Shown here: in pieces, positions 7,309 through 15,376 of the stretch
Numbering within the stretch: the first letter of the stretch is position 1
How the letters are laid out: the number at the start of each line of letters is the position of its first letter
Source: an uncultured Candidatus Actinomarina sp.
GTDB taxonomy: Bacteria; Actinomycetota; Acidimicrobiia; Actinomarinales; Actinomarinaceae
Length of the DNA stretch: 64,000 nt
Direction of reading: 5' to 3'
Assembly: GCA_902596545.1 (NCBI GenBank)
Contig: CACJUH010000006.1
Span: forward strand, 1-64,000
Translations under genes and position numbers: made by a program
The notes under the pieces: generated by a model
Databases searched by the model: none
What the model saw: the letters and a program-made list of their open reading frames with translations, nothing else
Told to the model about the DNA's origin: nothing

Positions 7309-8589
7309 TTATTTTGTGCTATCTAAAGCCTGCGAAAGATCCTCAAGAATGTCTTCAATGTCTTCTATGCCTATTGAAAGTCTTATAAGCTCAGGAGGAG
7401 AACCAGCAGCTATCAACTGATCATCATCTAATTGTGAATGTGTAGTTGTTGCAGGATGAATTGCAAGAGATCTTGTGTCTCCAACGTTAGCCACATGTCT
7501 AAACATTTTTAAATTATCTATAAACTTTTGACCAGAATCTTTACCTCCTTTAATCCCGAACACAACCATAGTTCCGCCTGTACCCTTCAGGTATTTTTGA
7601 GAAAGATCATATGCAGGATCGTCCTTTAATCCAGGAAAACGTACCCACTCAACGAGCTTGTGATCTAATAAAAATTCAGCAACTTTAATTGCATTTTCAC
7701 AATGTCTCTCCATTCTCAATCCAAGAGTTTCAAGACCACTCATTACTTCAAAGGCTGTATCTGGTGACATATTTGCACCCAAATTTCGTAATGGAACAGT
7801 TCTTAATCTTAGAGAGTAAGCAACATTGCTTAAATCTCCTAAGTCATGACCCCATCTCATTCCCCCATAGCTAGTGTCTGGTTTGTCATAAAGAGGAAAA
7901 TTTCCATTGCCCCAGTTAAACCCGCCTTTTTCAATAACCGCTCCTGCAATTACCCTGCCATGACCAGACATCCATTTAGTTAATGAGTAGACAACAATAT
8001 CTGCTCCAAAATCAAAAGACTTTTGAATTGCAGATGTTGTAAAAGTCGCATCAACAATTAGGGGGATGCCGTTGGCGTGAGCGATTTCAGATAAGGCTGT
8101 GATGTCTGCAACAACAAGTCCTGGATTGGTAATTGTCTCACAATATATAGCTCTAGTTTTTTCATCAATACTTTCTTCCACTGCTTTGAAATCAGTTATA
8201 TCTACTTTTTTTGCATTTATTCCGTATTCGGGAAGTATGTTATCAAACATTGTGTAGGTTCCCCCATAAAGTTGGCTTGCAGAAATAAAGTTATCCCCTT
8301 GGCTCATGATATTTATTAGAGAATACAAAACTGCAGATGTACCAGAAGATAAAGCAACACACATAGCACCATCTTCTAAAGCAGTAAGCCTTGCTTCTAG
8401 AGCACCAACAGTTGGATTCCCAATTCGAGAATAAATGTTTCCAAACTCTTTTAAAGCAAACAAACTAGCAGCGTGTTCCGTATTGTTGAATTGATAAGCA
8501 GTTGTTCTATAAATTGGAACAGTTATAGCGCCTTCTGCATCAGCATCTGAATCCCATCCAGCATGAATGAGTTTTGAATTAAATTTCAT
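7309..8589 (-). CDS. metY: O-acetylhomoserine sulfhydrylase MetY (PLP-dependent)
   Basis: Makes homocysteine from O-acetylhomoserine and sulfide. The 426 residues match the long MetY branch of the Cys/Met-metabolism PLP family (about 430; MetB and MetC are nearer 390). Landmarks are the N-terminal HAGWDSDADAEGAITVPIYR, ALSSGTSAVLYSL in the cofactor phosphate region, and the PLP lysine in VVYSLTKWMSGHG. The C-terminal ELIRLSIGIEDIEDILEDL is typical. The ATG follows a SAM-type leader whose hairpin masks the ribosome binding site, so it should be repressed when SAM is plentiful. Confidence 0.93.
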   Translation of the reverse strand: MKFNSKLIHAGWDSDADAEGAITVPIYRTTAYQFNNTEHAASLFALKEFGNIYSRIGNPTVGALEARLTALEDGAMCVALSSGTSAVLYSLINIMSQGDNFISASQLYGGTYTMFDNILPEYGINAKKVDITDFKAVEESIDEKTRAIYCETITNPGLVVADITALSEIAHANGIPLIVDATFTTSAIQKSFDFGADIVVYSLTKWMSGHGRVIAGAVIEKGGFNWGNGNFPLYDKPDTSYGGMRWGHDLGDLSNVAYSLRLRTVPLRNLGANMSPDTAFEVMSGLETLGLRMERHCENAIKVAEFLLDHKLVEWVRFPGLKDDPAYDLSQKYLKGTGGTMVVFGIKGGKDSGQKFIDNLKMFRHVANVGDTRSLAIHPATTTHSQLDDDQLIAAGSPPELIRLSIGIEDIEDILEDLSQALDSTK

Positions 8590-8707
8590 TAATTTTCTCC
8601 TTTTATAGGAGAAGGATTTGACTACTTAGTTGCATTTCTGCCACATCTTCAAGCACCTTGGATAGTCTTCCAGGTTGCCGAGGTCTTAACCTTCTCTTTA
8701 TGTTCTT
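8590..8707 (-). promoter_or_regulatory. SAM riboswitch (SAM-I/IV-variant-like) controlling metY translation
   Basis: The minus-strand leader contains ACATAAAGAGAAGG, then CTCGGCAACCTGG, then CCAAGGTGCTT, then GATGTGGC. ACCTGG pairs with CCAAGGT as the SAM-I-clan P3 helix, and ACAT pairs with ATGT as part of P1. Just before metY, TTCTCCT-ATAAA-AGGAGAA forms a 7-bp hairpin that buries the Shine-Dalgarno sequence. Upstream GAGAAGG is a perfect complement of CCTTCTC, giving an alternative pairing that would free the site. The absence of a SAM-I P4 argues for the SAM-I/IV variant class. The same core occurs before metK. Confidence 0.8.
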
Positions 8708-8736
8708 AAAAATTATATCAAAAATTTTTAAGACTT

Positions 8737-9825
8737 CTAAATATTTTCTATTTTTTCCCAATTTCTATCATCGTGACCAAAATGGGAAAAAAGTGTATCT
8801 ATTCGATAATTGACATTTATTAGGTTGAGTCTTTCAATTATTGCTCCAGGTTTCATATCAAACTTATTGACAAAGTCTTTAATGACATTTTCTTTAACAT
8901 TTGAAGTATCGAAAGTATTAACTGTCAATTCATACGGTTCTGCTTTCCCTATAGCATAAGAAACTCTTACAAGACATTCATCAGCAAGTTTATGAAAAAC
9001 AATATTTTTTGCTAAGTGTCTTGCTGCATAGGCAGCTGATCTATCAACCTTGCTAGGGTCTTTACCCGAAAATGCTCCACCGCCTACAGGTACAGATGGA
9101 CCATATGCATCTACTACAATTTTTCTACCTGTTAAACCAGTATCACCTGCTGGGCCTCCTTTGATAAAAGACCCTGAAGGATTTAAATCCAATTGAAAAT
9201 TCTGATTTACGTGATTTGCTACAATTTCTGACACCTGATCGTGAAGTTTTTGAATATTAATCTCTTTTTTATGTTGAGTTGACACAACTACTTTTGCTTT
9301 ATCTCCTCCAGTGGTTACTTGAACTTTTGAATCAAGGTCAAGCATTGGGTCTGAATTCTGTAAATCCCACAATGTCTTTTGTATATTTCTAGAAATATCA
9401 AATGTCGGAGGCATAAATGACTCTGTTTTATTAGTTGCAAATCCAATCATTATTCCTTGGTCTCCTGCTCCTTGGTCTTCGTCTTCTTCTACTGCTGCCC
9501 TAATTTCTTCTGACTGTGGTGTTAGTTCGTTGTAAATAGATAATCTATCAAGATCAAAATCTTCAAAACTAGTTTTTATAGTTTTGTTTAGTGCTTCATG
9601 AACAATTGTTTTAATGTCTTCTGTAGAAATATTTGCAATTTCACTTATTTCTCCACCAACCATTACTAAACCACCATCTTTGGTTCCAGTTAAAACTGTT
9701 TCTACAGCCACTCTTGATGAAGGATTGTTTTCTAAAGCTTTGGTTAAAACATAATCTGAAATTAAATCTGCTATTTTATCTGGATGTCCAGGTGATACAG
9801 TTTCTGCTGTGACATATTTAAACAA
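8737..9825 (-). CDS. metK: S-adenosylmethionine synthetase MetK
   Basis: Makes SAM from methionine and ATP. The 362 residues are a little shorter than the usual 380-400. Motifs in order: GHPDKIADLISD (ATP and metal site), DQGAGDQGIMIGFA, GRKIVVDAYGP and GGGAFSGKDPSKVDRSAAYAAR. The start is TTG (9823-9825), supported by AAGGAG 6 bases upstream and by the conserved N-terminus FKYVTAETVSPGHPDK. A SAM-sensing leader precedes it, giving direct product feedback. It lies upstream of metY on the same strand. Confidence 0.95.
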   Translation of the reverse strand: MFKYVTAETVSPGHPDKIADLISDYVLTKALENNPSSRVAVETVLTGTKDGGLVMVGGEISEIANISTEDIKTIVHEALNKTIKTSFEDFDLDRLSIYNELTPQSEEIRAAVEEDEDQGAGDQGIMIGFATNKTESFMPPTFDISRNIQKTLWDLQNSDPMLDLDSKVQVTTGGDKAKVVVSTQHKKEINIQKLHDQVSEIVANHVNQNFQLDLNPSGSFIKGGPAGDTGLTGRKIVVDAYGPSVPVGGGAFSGKDPSKVDRSAAYAARHLAKNIVFHKLADECLVRVSYAIGKAEPYELTVNTFDTSNVKENVIKDFVNKFDMKPGAIIERLNLINVNYRIDTLFSHFGHDDRNWEKIENI

Positions 9826-9945
9826 TTAAAACTCCTTATTAAACAAAAGGAAAAAAGCCATTTTTTGTTGTAATAACCACATCAAAAAGCACCTTAGTTG
9901 GCAATCTAGGTTGCTGAGGCTTCCCTCTCTTTATGCAAAACTCAT
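9826..9945 (-). promoter_or_regulatory. SAM riboswitch (SAM-I/IV-variant-like) controlling metK
   Basis: Minus strand: GCATAAAGAGAGGGAAGCC, then CTCAGCAACCTAG, then CTAAGGTGCTT, then GATGTGG. The core matches the metY leader almost base for base (CATAAAGAG, GCAACCT-G, AAGGTGCTT, GATGTGG), while the P3 loop differs and ACCTAG/CTAAGGT is a compensatory change. Downstream, TCCTT can pair with AAGGA of the ribosome binding site, so control is probably at translation. Only sequence comparison within the window was possible. Confidence 0.8.
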
Positions 9946-10006
9946 AGTAATAAAATTTATGTTTTTTTCAAAGAACATATGTAAAAGTTTAAGTTACTAA
10001 GTTAGC

Positions 10007-10012
10007 TAACCT
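10007..10012 (+). promoter_or_regulatory. Putative -10 element for the MFS gene
   Basis: TAACCT (form TAnnnT) sits exactly 6 bases before the ATG at 10019 (spacer TCTTAT). There is no ribosome binding site between them. The match is compatible with leaderless transcription but rests on a short motif in AT-rich DNA. Confidence 0.35.
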
Positions 10013-10018
10013 TCTTAT

Positions 10019-11197
10019 ATGCTTACCGAAATAAAAAAAATTTCAAGCCTACTTTTGTCTGTAGCTTTTTCTTCGATAGGTTTTATAGCTTCTATTACTG
10101 TAACCGTACTTGCTGCAAGAGAAGTTTCTAGCAATCCACTTTTTGTTGGTTTTCCAAATGCAGTAGGGGTAGGGGGTGCAGTCTTAGGAACTCGAATGAT
10201 ATATTTAATATCAAAAACTAATTCTCAACTTAATGCACTGGCTTTTACCTTTTTAATAGGTGCCTTTGGGGGAGCAATTATGTTTTATAGTCTTATAATT
10301 GATTCTTTTTTGCTTCTGTTGCTTGGAGCTTTCATCTTAGGAATTGGACAATCAGCAACACTTCAAACCAGGTACGCAGCTTCATTTGTGGCAGGTACGA
10401 AATTTAAAGCTACTGCATTGTCTCTAGCAGTTTGGTTTTCAGTTTTTGGTTCTGTATTTGGACCACGTATGGTTGGAAGCTATTCAAATTTTTTTGAAAA
10501 TATATTTAACTCTGACCTAATCGTTGGTTATGTAATTGCGTTCGTTGGAATGCTATTTGCAGCGGCCTCTCTGTTCACATTTACTTCAAAAAAAAGTATT
10601 TTAAGGAGCCCAAGTGATTTAGAAAATGAATCAAGTGATCAAAGTTCTGAAAGAAAAAATGGTAACTTATTATCGCTTCTCTTAGTTTTAAATCATTTCA
10701 CAATGGTTGTAATAATGTCTGCTACACCATTGCATATACAAGATATAGGTGAAACCGTTCAGCTTGTTGGAATTATTATTAGCTATCACACTTTAGGGAT
10801 GTTTCTATTTTCACCCATTCTCGGAAATTATGTAGATAAATATGGATACAAGAAATTTACATATGTAGGAACAGTAATTTTATTTATAAGTTGCTTAATT
10901 ACTTTAATTAATTCTGGACCTACTGCGTTAAAAATAGGTTTATACCTATTAGGACTTGGATGGAATTTTAATTATGTTGCAATTAGTGCAGCTATTTCAA
11001 AATTTTCAATCAAGTACAGAACTCCTCTAAACATAAAAAGTGACTCTTTTGTTTTCTTAGGAAGTTTTGTAGCTCATACATCTTTAGGCTTAAGCTACTT
11101 GCTAATTGGATTTAAAGGGTTATCTTTTGTAGGAATTGCTGTAAGTGTTTTTTTATTTTACAATTTAAAAAATCTAAATAAGTTAAATATTGAATGA
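10019..11197 (+). CDS. Major facilitator superfamily transporter, substrate unknown
   Basis: A 392-residue polytopic membrane protein with about 12 hydrophobic helices and a hydrophilic central loop (about residues 195-215, SDLENESSDQSSERKNG) dividing two six-helix halves, the MFS layout. Helix-loop segments such as LLLGAFILGIGQSATLQTRYAA and the second-half LGNYVDKYGYKKF fit MFS signature loops. I cannot assign a substrate; drug or metabolite efflux is typical. Its stop overlaps the start of the next gene (ATGA), so the two are probably co-translated. Confidence 0.78.
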   Translation: MLTEIKKISSLLLSVAFSSIGFIASITVTVLAAREVSSNPLFVGFPNAVGVGGAVLGTRMIYLISKTNSQLNALAFTFLIGAFGGAIMFYSLIIDSFLLLLLGAFILGIGQSATLQTRYAASFVAGTKFKATALSLAVWFSVFGSVFGPRMVGSYSNFFENIFNSDLIVGYVIAFVGMLFAAASLFTFTSKKSILRSPSDLENESSDQSSERKNGNLLSLLLVLNHFTMVVIMSATPLHIQDIGETVQLVGIIISYHTLGMFLFSPILGNYVDKYGYKKFTYVGTVILFISCLITLINSGPTALKIGLYLLGLGWNFNYVAISAAISKFSIKYRTPLNIKSDSFVFLGSFVAHTSLGLSYLLIGFKGLSFVGIAVSVFLFYNLKNLNKLNIE

Positions 11198-11799
11198 ATA
11201 AAAATTTCTCAAAAGCTGAAAAAAGTTTGATAGAAAGTGATCCAAAATTAGGAAAAGTTATTGAAAATAACGGCCATTTACAATTTTCAATCAAAAAAAT
11301 AGACCCGTTTAATGAATTAGTAAATATTGTTATTTCACAGTTCATTTCCACAAAAGCTGCCAAAGGCATCAAAGAAAAAATGTTGAAGCAACTCAATGAA
11401 GAAAGTTTTAAAATTTTAAGTTTCAAAAACCTTACTGTCAATCAAATAAAAAGCCTCGGATTAAGTAAAAACAAGGCTAAGTCTATTAAATCGTTAGTGT
11501 TGTTCTTTAGTCAAAATCCAAATTCTAAAAATCTATATAGGCTGTCCGAGGAAGAACGATACGATAAATTAATTAAAATTTTTGGAATCGGTAAATGGAG
11601 TATTGAGATGTTTGAGATGTTTTGTGTTAGAAACAAAAATATTTTTTCTAGCGGAGATGCTGCTATTAGGGTCGCAATGGAAGAACTTAGAATGGTCAAA
11701 AAAACTAGCGATTTTGAAAAATATGATAAATATGCAAAAAAGTGGGACCCTTATAAAACTATTGCGTGCTTACATCTTTGGCATTTTATTGAATCTTAG
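11194..11799 (+). CDS. DNA-3-methyladenine glycosylase II-like (AlkA family, HhH-GPD)
   Basis: A 201-residue HhH-GPD base-excision glycosylase that should release alkylated bases from DNA. The helix-hairpin-helix is IKIFGIGKWSIEMFEMFC, followed by the catalytic Asp in IFSSGDAAIRVAM and a C-terminal WDPYKTIACLHLWHFIES, which matches the W-x-P-(W/Y)-R-(S/T)-x-A pattern of AlkA. It lacks the N-terminal domain of full E. coli AlkA, as many bacterial versions do. It overlaps the MFS gene by 4 bases, and its stop overlaps the P450 stop on the other strand. Confidence 0.82.
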   Translation: MNKNFSKAEKSLIESDPKLGKVIENNGHLQFSIKKIDPFNELVNIVISQFISTKAAKGIKEKMLKQLNEESFKILSFKNLTVNQIKSLGLSKNKAKSIKSLVLFFSQNPNSKNLYRLSEEERYDKLIKIFGIGKWSIEMFEMFCVRNKNIFSSGDAAIRVAMEELRMVKKTSDFEKYDKYAKKWDPYKTIACLHLWHFIES

Positions 11800-13064
11800 G
11801 CTGAAACAAGCACATCCTTAACTGGATGTGGTATCGGGGTTGGCCTTATCTCAAGGGATTCATCTATTTCAAAATTGTCAATATTTTGTACAAATTTGTA
11901 GATTACGTTTTTGTAAATATAGCTTGCAAAGAACTTACCTAAACATGTATGAGCCCCTCCAGCAAATGGAAAATAAGCTTTGTTATGATAGTTTGGATCA
12001 ATAAATCTATATGGATCAAAAACATCTGGGTTGTCCCAGTACCTGTCATCGTGATGTAAAAGTAATGGACTTATCGTCACATAAGTACCTGCTTTAAGTG
12101 GGTAGCTCTGAATTTCGGTATCCCTTACAACATATCTGATTGAAAATGGCACAGGTGGATAATATCTCATAGCTTCTTTAAATATTGACTCCCCTACTAA
12201 TCCATTCTTCAATGAGGAGATGTCAGAATGATTAACTTCATTTGCTTCTTTAATTAAGTCATTCCTGAAATCTACATTTTGAGACAAACTATAAATTGAA
12301 TTTGTGAGAGTGATAGTTGTAGTGTCATGAGCTGCCAACAGTAAAAAAATCATGTGTTCAGCTATCTCAAAATTTGTTAATCCCGCATCCCCTTTATTTG
12401 TATTTACTAATTCAGCAAATAAAGTTTTTTTGCTGTCATCATTAATAAGTCCTGCTTTTGATTCAAAATAATCAAGTAAAAACTCGCGTGCTTTGAGTCC
12501 TTTTTTCATTTTGGTAAATGGCAGTGGCCATCTTATTGCAGAAGTTGCAGAAGCAATTGAATCCATAAAAAGTTTGTTTAACTTTTCAGATTCGTCTTGT
12601 TTTACATCAAGAAAAAAAAGACTCAGAGAAATATCAAACATAAGCTGTTTAACAGATTGATACAAATTAAAGCTCCCAGCTTTCTTTAAGTTTTCTACCC
12701 ATTGATTAATAATTGGTTGAATGATTTCTAAATATCCATGAATTGCATCGTGTCGAAAAGAATCTTGCAGTAAAGTTCTATGATATTTGTGATCATCAAA
12801 ATCTCTTAACATTAATCCATTTTCAAAAGTTGGTCCTAGTGATACAGCCCAACCTTCCTTGGAAGAAAATAGATCGTCTTTATCTAAAAAAATATCTTTT
12901 GTAGCCTCTGGGGTTAAAAGTGCAATAAACTTTTCATTTAACAACGAAATCTGAAATACATCTCCATATTTTTCTTGCATTTCAGAAGTAAATTTAAGCG
13001 CATTACGTTGAAAAGGCAAAGAATGACCAATGATTGGAAGGCTTGGAATTACTGGAACTGTCAT
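11796..13064 (-). CDS. Cytochrome P450, probably soluble
   Basis: A 422-residue heme-thiolate monooxygenase. Visible hallmarks are the I-helix LLLAAHDTTTITLT (oxygen-activation A-x-x-D-T), the K-helix FKEAMRYYPPVPFSIRYV (ExxR), PDVFDPYRF, and the heme loop FPFAGGAHTCLGKFFA with the Cys ligand. There is no N-terminal membrane anchor. The N-terminus LPIIGHSLPFQRNALKF and overall style recall CYP51/CYP120-like enzymes rather than the common actinobacterial CYP105 type, but the substrate is unknown. No ferredoxin gene is adjacent. Confidence 0.88.
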   Translation of the reverse strand: MTVPVIPSLPIIGHSLPFQRNALKFTSEMQEKYGDVFQISLLNEKFIALLTPEATKDIFLDKDDLFSSKEGWAVSLGPTFENGLMLRDFDDHKYHRTLLQDSFRHDAIHGYLEIIQPIINQWVENLKKAGSFNLYQSVKQLMFDISLSLFFLDVKQDESEKLNKLFMDSIASATSAIRWPLPFTKMKKGLKAREFLLDYFESKAGLINDDSKKTLFAELVNTNKGDAGLTNFEIAEHMIFLLLAAHDTTTITLTNSIYSLSQNVDFRNDLIKEANEVNHSDISSLKNGLVGESIFKEAMRYYPPVPFSIRYVVRDTEIQSYPLKAGTYVTISPLLLHHDDRYWDNPDVFDPYRFIDPNYHNKAYFPFAGGAHTCLGKFFASYIYKNVIYKFVQNIDNFEIDESLEIRPTPIPHPVKDVLVSA

Positions 13065-13070
13065 GTAAAT

Positions 13071-13076
13071 ATTTTA
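13071..13076 (-). promoter_or_regulatory. Putative -10 element for the P450 gene
   Basis: TAAAAT lies exactly 6 bases before the ATG (spacer ATTTAC), with no ribosome binding site. This fits leaderless transcription. A recognisable -35 is absent. Confidence 0.45.
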
Positions 13077-13118
13077 CAATTTAAAATTAAAGTTTAAAAA
13101 GAAAAAAGCATATTTCTA

Positions 13119-13943
13119 TTAGATATCAAACTGCATCAAATCTTTACCAACTACAATTTCTCCATCAAAATGTTTAGCAATTCTTTCTACTAAGACATCT
13201 TCATCAAAAACAGGAGGTACAAAATGGTTTAAGATTAATTTTTTAACACTTGCATTACTGGCTAATAACCCAACTTCTTCTGGTGTTGTATGATAATCAC
13301 TTATATTTTCAATCGTGTCCGATGACATTCGTACTGGATCATAATCCAAACCCACAAACACTTCATGTACTAAAATATCGGCATCTTTTGAAGATTTTTC
13401 TAGAACCTTACAGTATCGAGTGTCCCCAGAAAAAATTATATTTTTTGGTCCAAGAATAAATTTATACCCAAATGCAGGATCAACAGGATGATGGTCCACT
13501 TTTACACTTTCTATGGTTGCGTTATCAAGCTCGATTTTTAATTCATTATTAATTTCGGTAATTTCATATGCTAATCCCTCTACGTTAGGTCTTTTCTCCC
13601 ATTCTTTGCGTAAATCTAATTCTTCTTTATAAGCTTCAAAGATTTTATCGAAATGGCTTTTTAGACCTTTCGGGCCAAATACTTTAAATTTACTTTCTCG
13701 CCCAGTGTGCCACCCAGATATGAATAATTGATATAAGTCAACAATATGATCTGAGTGTAAATGGGTAATAAAAAAATAGTCTATTTCTCCTGGCTTTATT
13801 CCTGCTTCACTAAGCCTTTGAGTGACTCCCGAACCAGCATCAATTAAATAATTTTTTCCTTCATAGGACACTAAACTACTTGGTCCATATCTTAAATGAC
13901 TTGGACTTGGACAACCTGTACCTAAAAGGGTCAATTTGTTCAT
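13119..13943 (-). CDS. MBL-fold metallohydrolase, RNase Z-like
   Basis: A 274-residue metallo-beta-lactamase-fold protein. It shows LTLLGTGCPSPS at the N-terminus, metal motif FITHLHSDHIVDL (HxHxDH), NIIFSGDTRYCK (bridging Asp) and KLILNHFVPP (C-terminal His). The arrangement resembles RNase Z / arylsulfatase-type hydrolases. The RNase Z exosite arm is not obvious, although an inserted helical stretch FDKIFEAYKEELDLRKEWEK is present. tRNA 3' processing is possible but not shown. It sits 4 bases after holB in the tmk-holB block. Confidence 0.72.
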   Translation of the reverse strand: MNKLTLLGTGCPSPSHLRYGPSSLVSYEGKNYLIDAGSGVTQRLSEAGIKPGEIDYFFITHLHSDHIVDLYQLFISGWHTGRESKFKVFGPKGLKSHFDKIFEAYKEELDLRKEWEKRPNVEGLAYEITEINNELKIELDNATIESVKVDHHPVDPAFGYKFILGPKNIIFSGDTRYCKVLEKSSKDADILVHEVFVGLDYDPVRMSSDTIENISDYHTTPEEVGLLASNASVKKLILNHFVPPVFDEDVLVERIAKHFDGEIVVGKDLMQFDI

Positions 13944-13947
13944 TTTA

Positions 13948-14781
13948 TTAAACCTCTAGTGACAAGTTGCTTAATACTACTTGCGGCCTCATACCAGAAC
14001 TTATGTCTGCCATAGCTATTTCAACTTTGACCGCAAATTCGTACATCTCTCTTGATATGTTCTGTTGAATGATTATTGAGTTAGTTAAATACTCAAGGCA
14101 ACTAACAATAAGTGAATTAAGAGTTAAAGATACATCATCAAGATTATCAATGACTTTCTTACATTCGTTTACTAATGCAAATGAGTGGATCAAATTACTT
14201 AACTCTTTTTTTTGGATAGTTAAAATATCTAAAATTTTTTTAAAAGACTGATTTCCATCAACTATTTCAAAATCTAAAAAATCAATAAAGTCTTCATCTG
14301 AATAATTAAACTTTATATCTTTATCAGTATCAACAAAAATAGTTCTACATCTACTTTTTATAGTTGAGAGAATCATGTTGTTTGAATCATCTCTACTGTG
14401 AGACCAAAAATTCCCAGTAGACAGTATCAAAAATACACTTGTTTTTGATGGCTCTTCTATAGTCTTTAATAGTGCATTTGATGCTTCCTCGGTCAAAGAT
14501 TTTAGTGGTGGAAATATGACGACCTTATATCTTCCCTCAATTGGAGAAAGATTATCTTGTGTTATAACTGTCCTAATATCTTCAACACCTAATGTACGAA
14601 GATTGTCAGATTCAACTATTTTTATATCTGGATGGGCATCTATAGATTCATCGTTAAATGCAATAAGGCCTGCAAATTTTTTTGCTTGTTTGATAAGTTC
14701 TCTTGACGAGTTTGAAAACAGAAGATAGGCATGGAATACGCCATCTAATTCTTTTTCAAGTGATTTATTAAGCTTTGTCAA
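13948..14781 (-). CDS. holB: DNA polymerase III delta-prime subunit (clamp loader)
   Basis: A 277-residue clamp-loader subunit, shorter than the usual 320-400. Evidence is the N-terminal region LEKELDGVFHAYLLFSNSS, VEDIRTVITQDNLSPIEGRYKVVIFPPLKSLTEEASNALLKTIEEP with the SRC box TIKSRCRTIFVDT, and overlap with tmk by 14 bases (tmk-holB is a standard pair). No zinc-binding cysteines and no intact Walker A are visible, as is usual for delta-prime. The C-terminal domain is weakly conserved. Confidence 0.82.
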   Translation of the reverse strand: MTKLNKSLEKELDGVFHAYLLFSNSSRELIKQAKKFAGLIAFNDESIDAHPDIKIVESDNLRTLGVEDIRTVITQDNLSPIEGRYKVVIFPPLKSLTEEASNALLKTIEEPSKTSVFLILSTGNFWSHSRDDSNNMILSTIKSRCRTIFVDTDKDIKFNYSDEDFIDFLDFEIVDGNQSFKKILDILTIQKKELSNLIHSFALVNECKKVIDNLDDVSLTLNSLIVSCLEYLTNSIIIQQNISREMYEFAVKVEIAMADISSGMRPQVVLSNLSLEV

Positions 14782-15376
14782 TTCCTAACCAGTTACATAT
14801 CTTCATCAAATTTTCTTCTAAATTTTTTTCAGCGTCTAATACTAAGAAGCTTTCCGAAAATTCTTCTGAAAGCCTCAAATATCCTTCTCTTATATTTTGA
14901 AAAAACTCTATTTTGTCACTACCAATTCTGTCTGCAACTTTTTGACGATCTAAGGAAACTAATGGATCAATATCAAGTAAAACAACTTTTTCTGGCCAGA
15001 AACCTCCAATAGCAATATCGTTTAACTGATAAATTTTTTCATAGCCTAATTCTCTTCCAACACCCTGGTAAGCAACAGAGGAATATGCACTTCTATCTGA
15101 CAAAATTTTTATTTCATTTTGAATTGATGGTTTTATAAGCTCGTTTACTAATTGAGATCTTTGAGCACAAAACAATAAGGCTTCTGTGAGAGGGTCAACT
15201 TTGTAGTCATGGCTTAATAATAACTCCCTAATACCTTCACCGACTTTAGTTCCGCCTGGTTCTCTGACTATCTTATTTTCTATTTTGTTCTCATTTAGAA
15301 TTTTTGAAAGCTGTTCAATGATGCTTGACTTTCCAGATCCATCAATCCCTTCAAAAGCTACATAGTCACAATTCAT
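14768..15376 (-). CDS. tmk: Thymidylate kinase
   Basis: Phosphorylates dTMP to dTDP. The 202 residues start with YVAFEGIDGSGKSSIIEQL (P-loop), followed by REPGGTKVGEGIRELLL and a DR motif (ILSDRSAYSSVAYQGVGREL), both typical of TMK. The C-terminal part is weakly conserved. The gene is wedged between an MFS gene (4-base overlap) and holB (14-base overlap). topA lies just beyond, divergently transcribed, preserving the actinobacterial topA-tmk-holB neighbourhood. Confidence 0.94.
   Translation of the reverse strand: MNCDYVAFEGIDGSGKSSIIEQLSKILNENKIENKIVREPGGTKVGEGIRELLLSHDYKVDPLTEALLFCAQRSQLVNELIKPSIQNEIKILSDRSAYSSVAYQGVGRELGYEKIYQLNDIAIGGFWPEKVVLLDIDPLVSLDRQKVADRIGSDKIEFFQNIREGYLRLSEEFSESFLVLDAEKNLEENLMKICNWLGIDKA

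Noticed and set aside
8594-8614. The TTCTCCT/AGGAGAA hairpin before metY as an intrinsic terminator
   Set aside because: No T-run follows it and its 3' arm is the ribosome binding site of metY, so it fits translational masking instead.
11112-11441. 109-residue minus-strand ORF across the MFS/AlkA junction
   Set aside because: It runs antisense to two recognised, translationally coupled genes and has no motif.
11811-11830. CACATCC/GGATGTG hairpin as a terminator for the AlkA-like gene
   Set aside because: It lies inside the P450 coding region and has no T-run on either side; probably chance.
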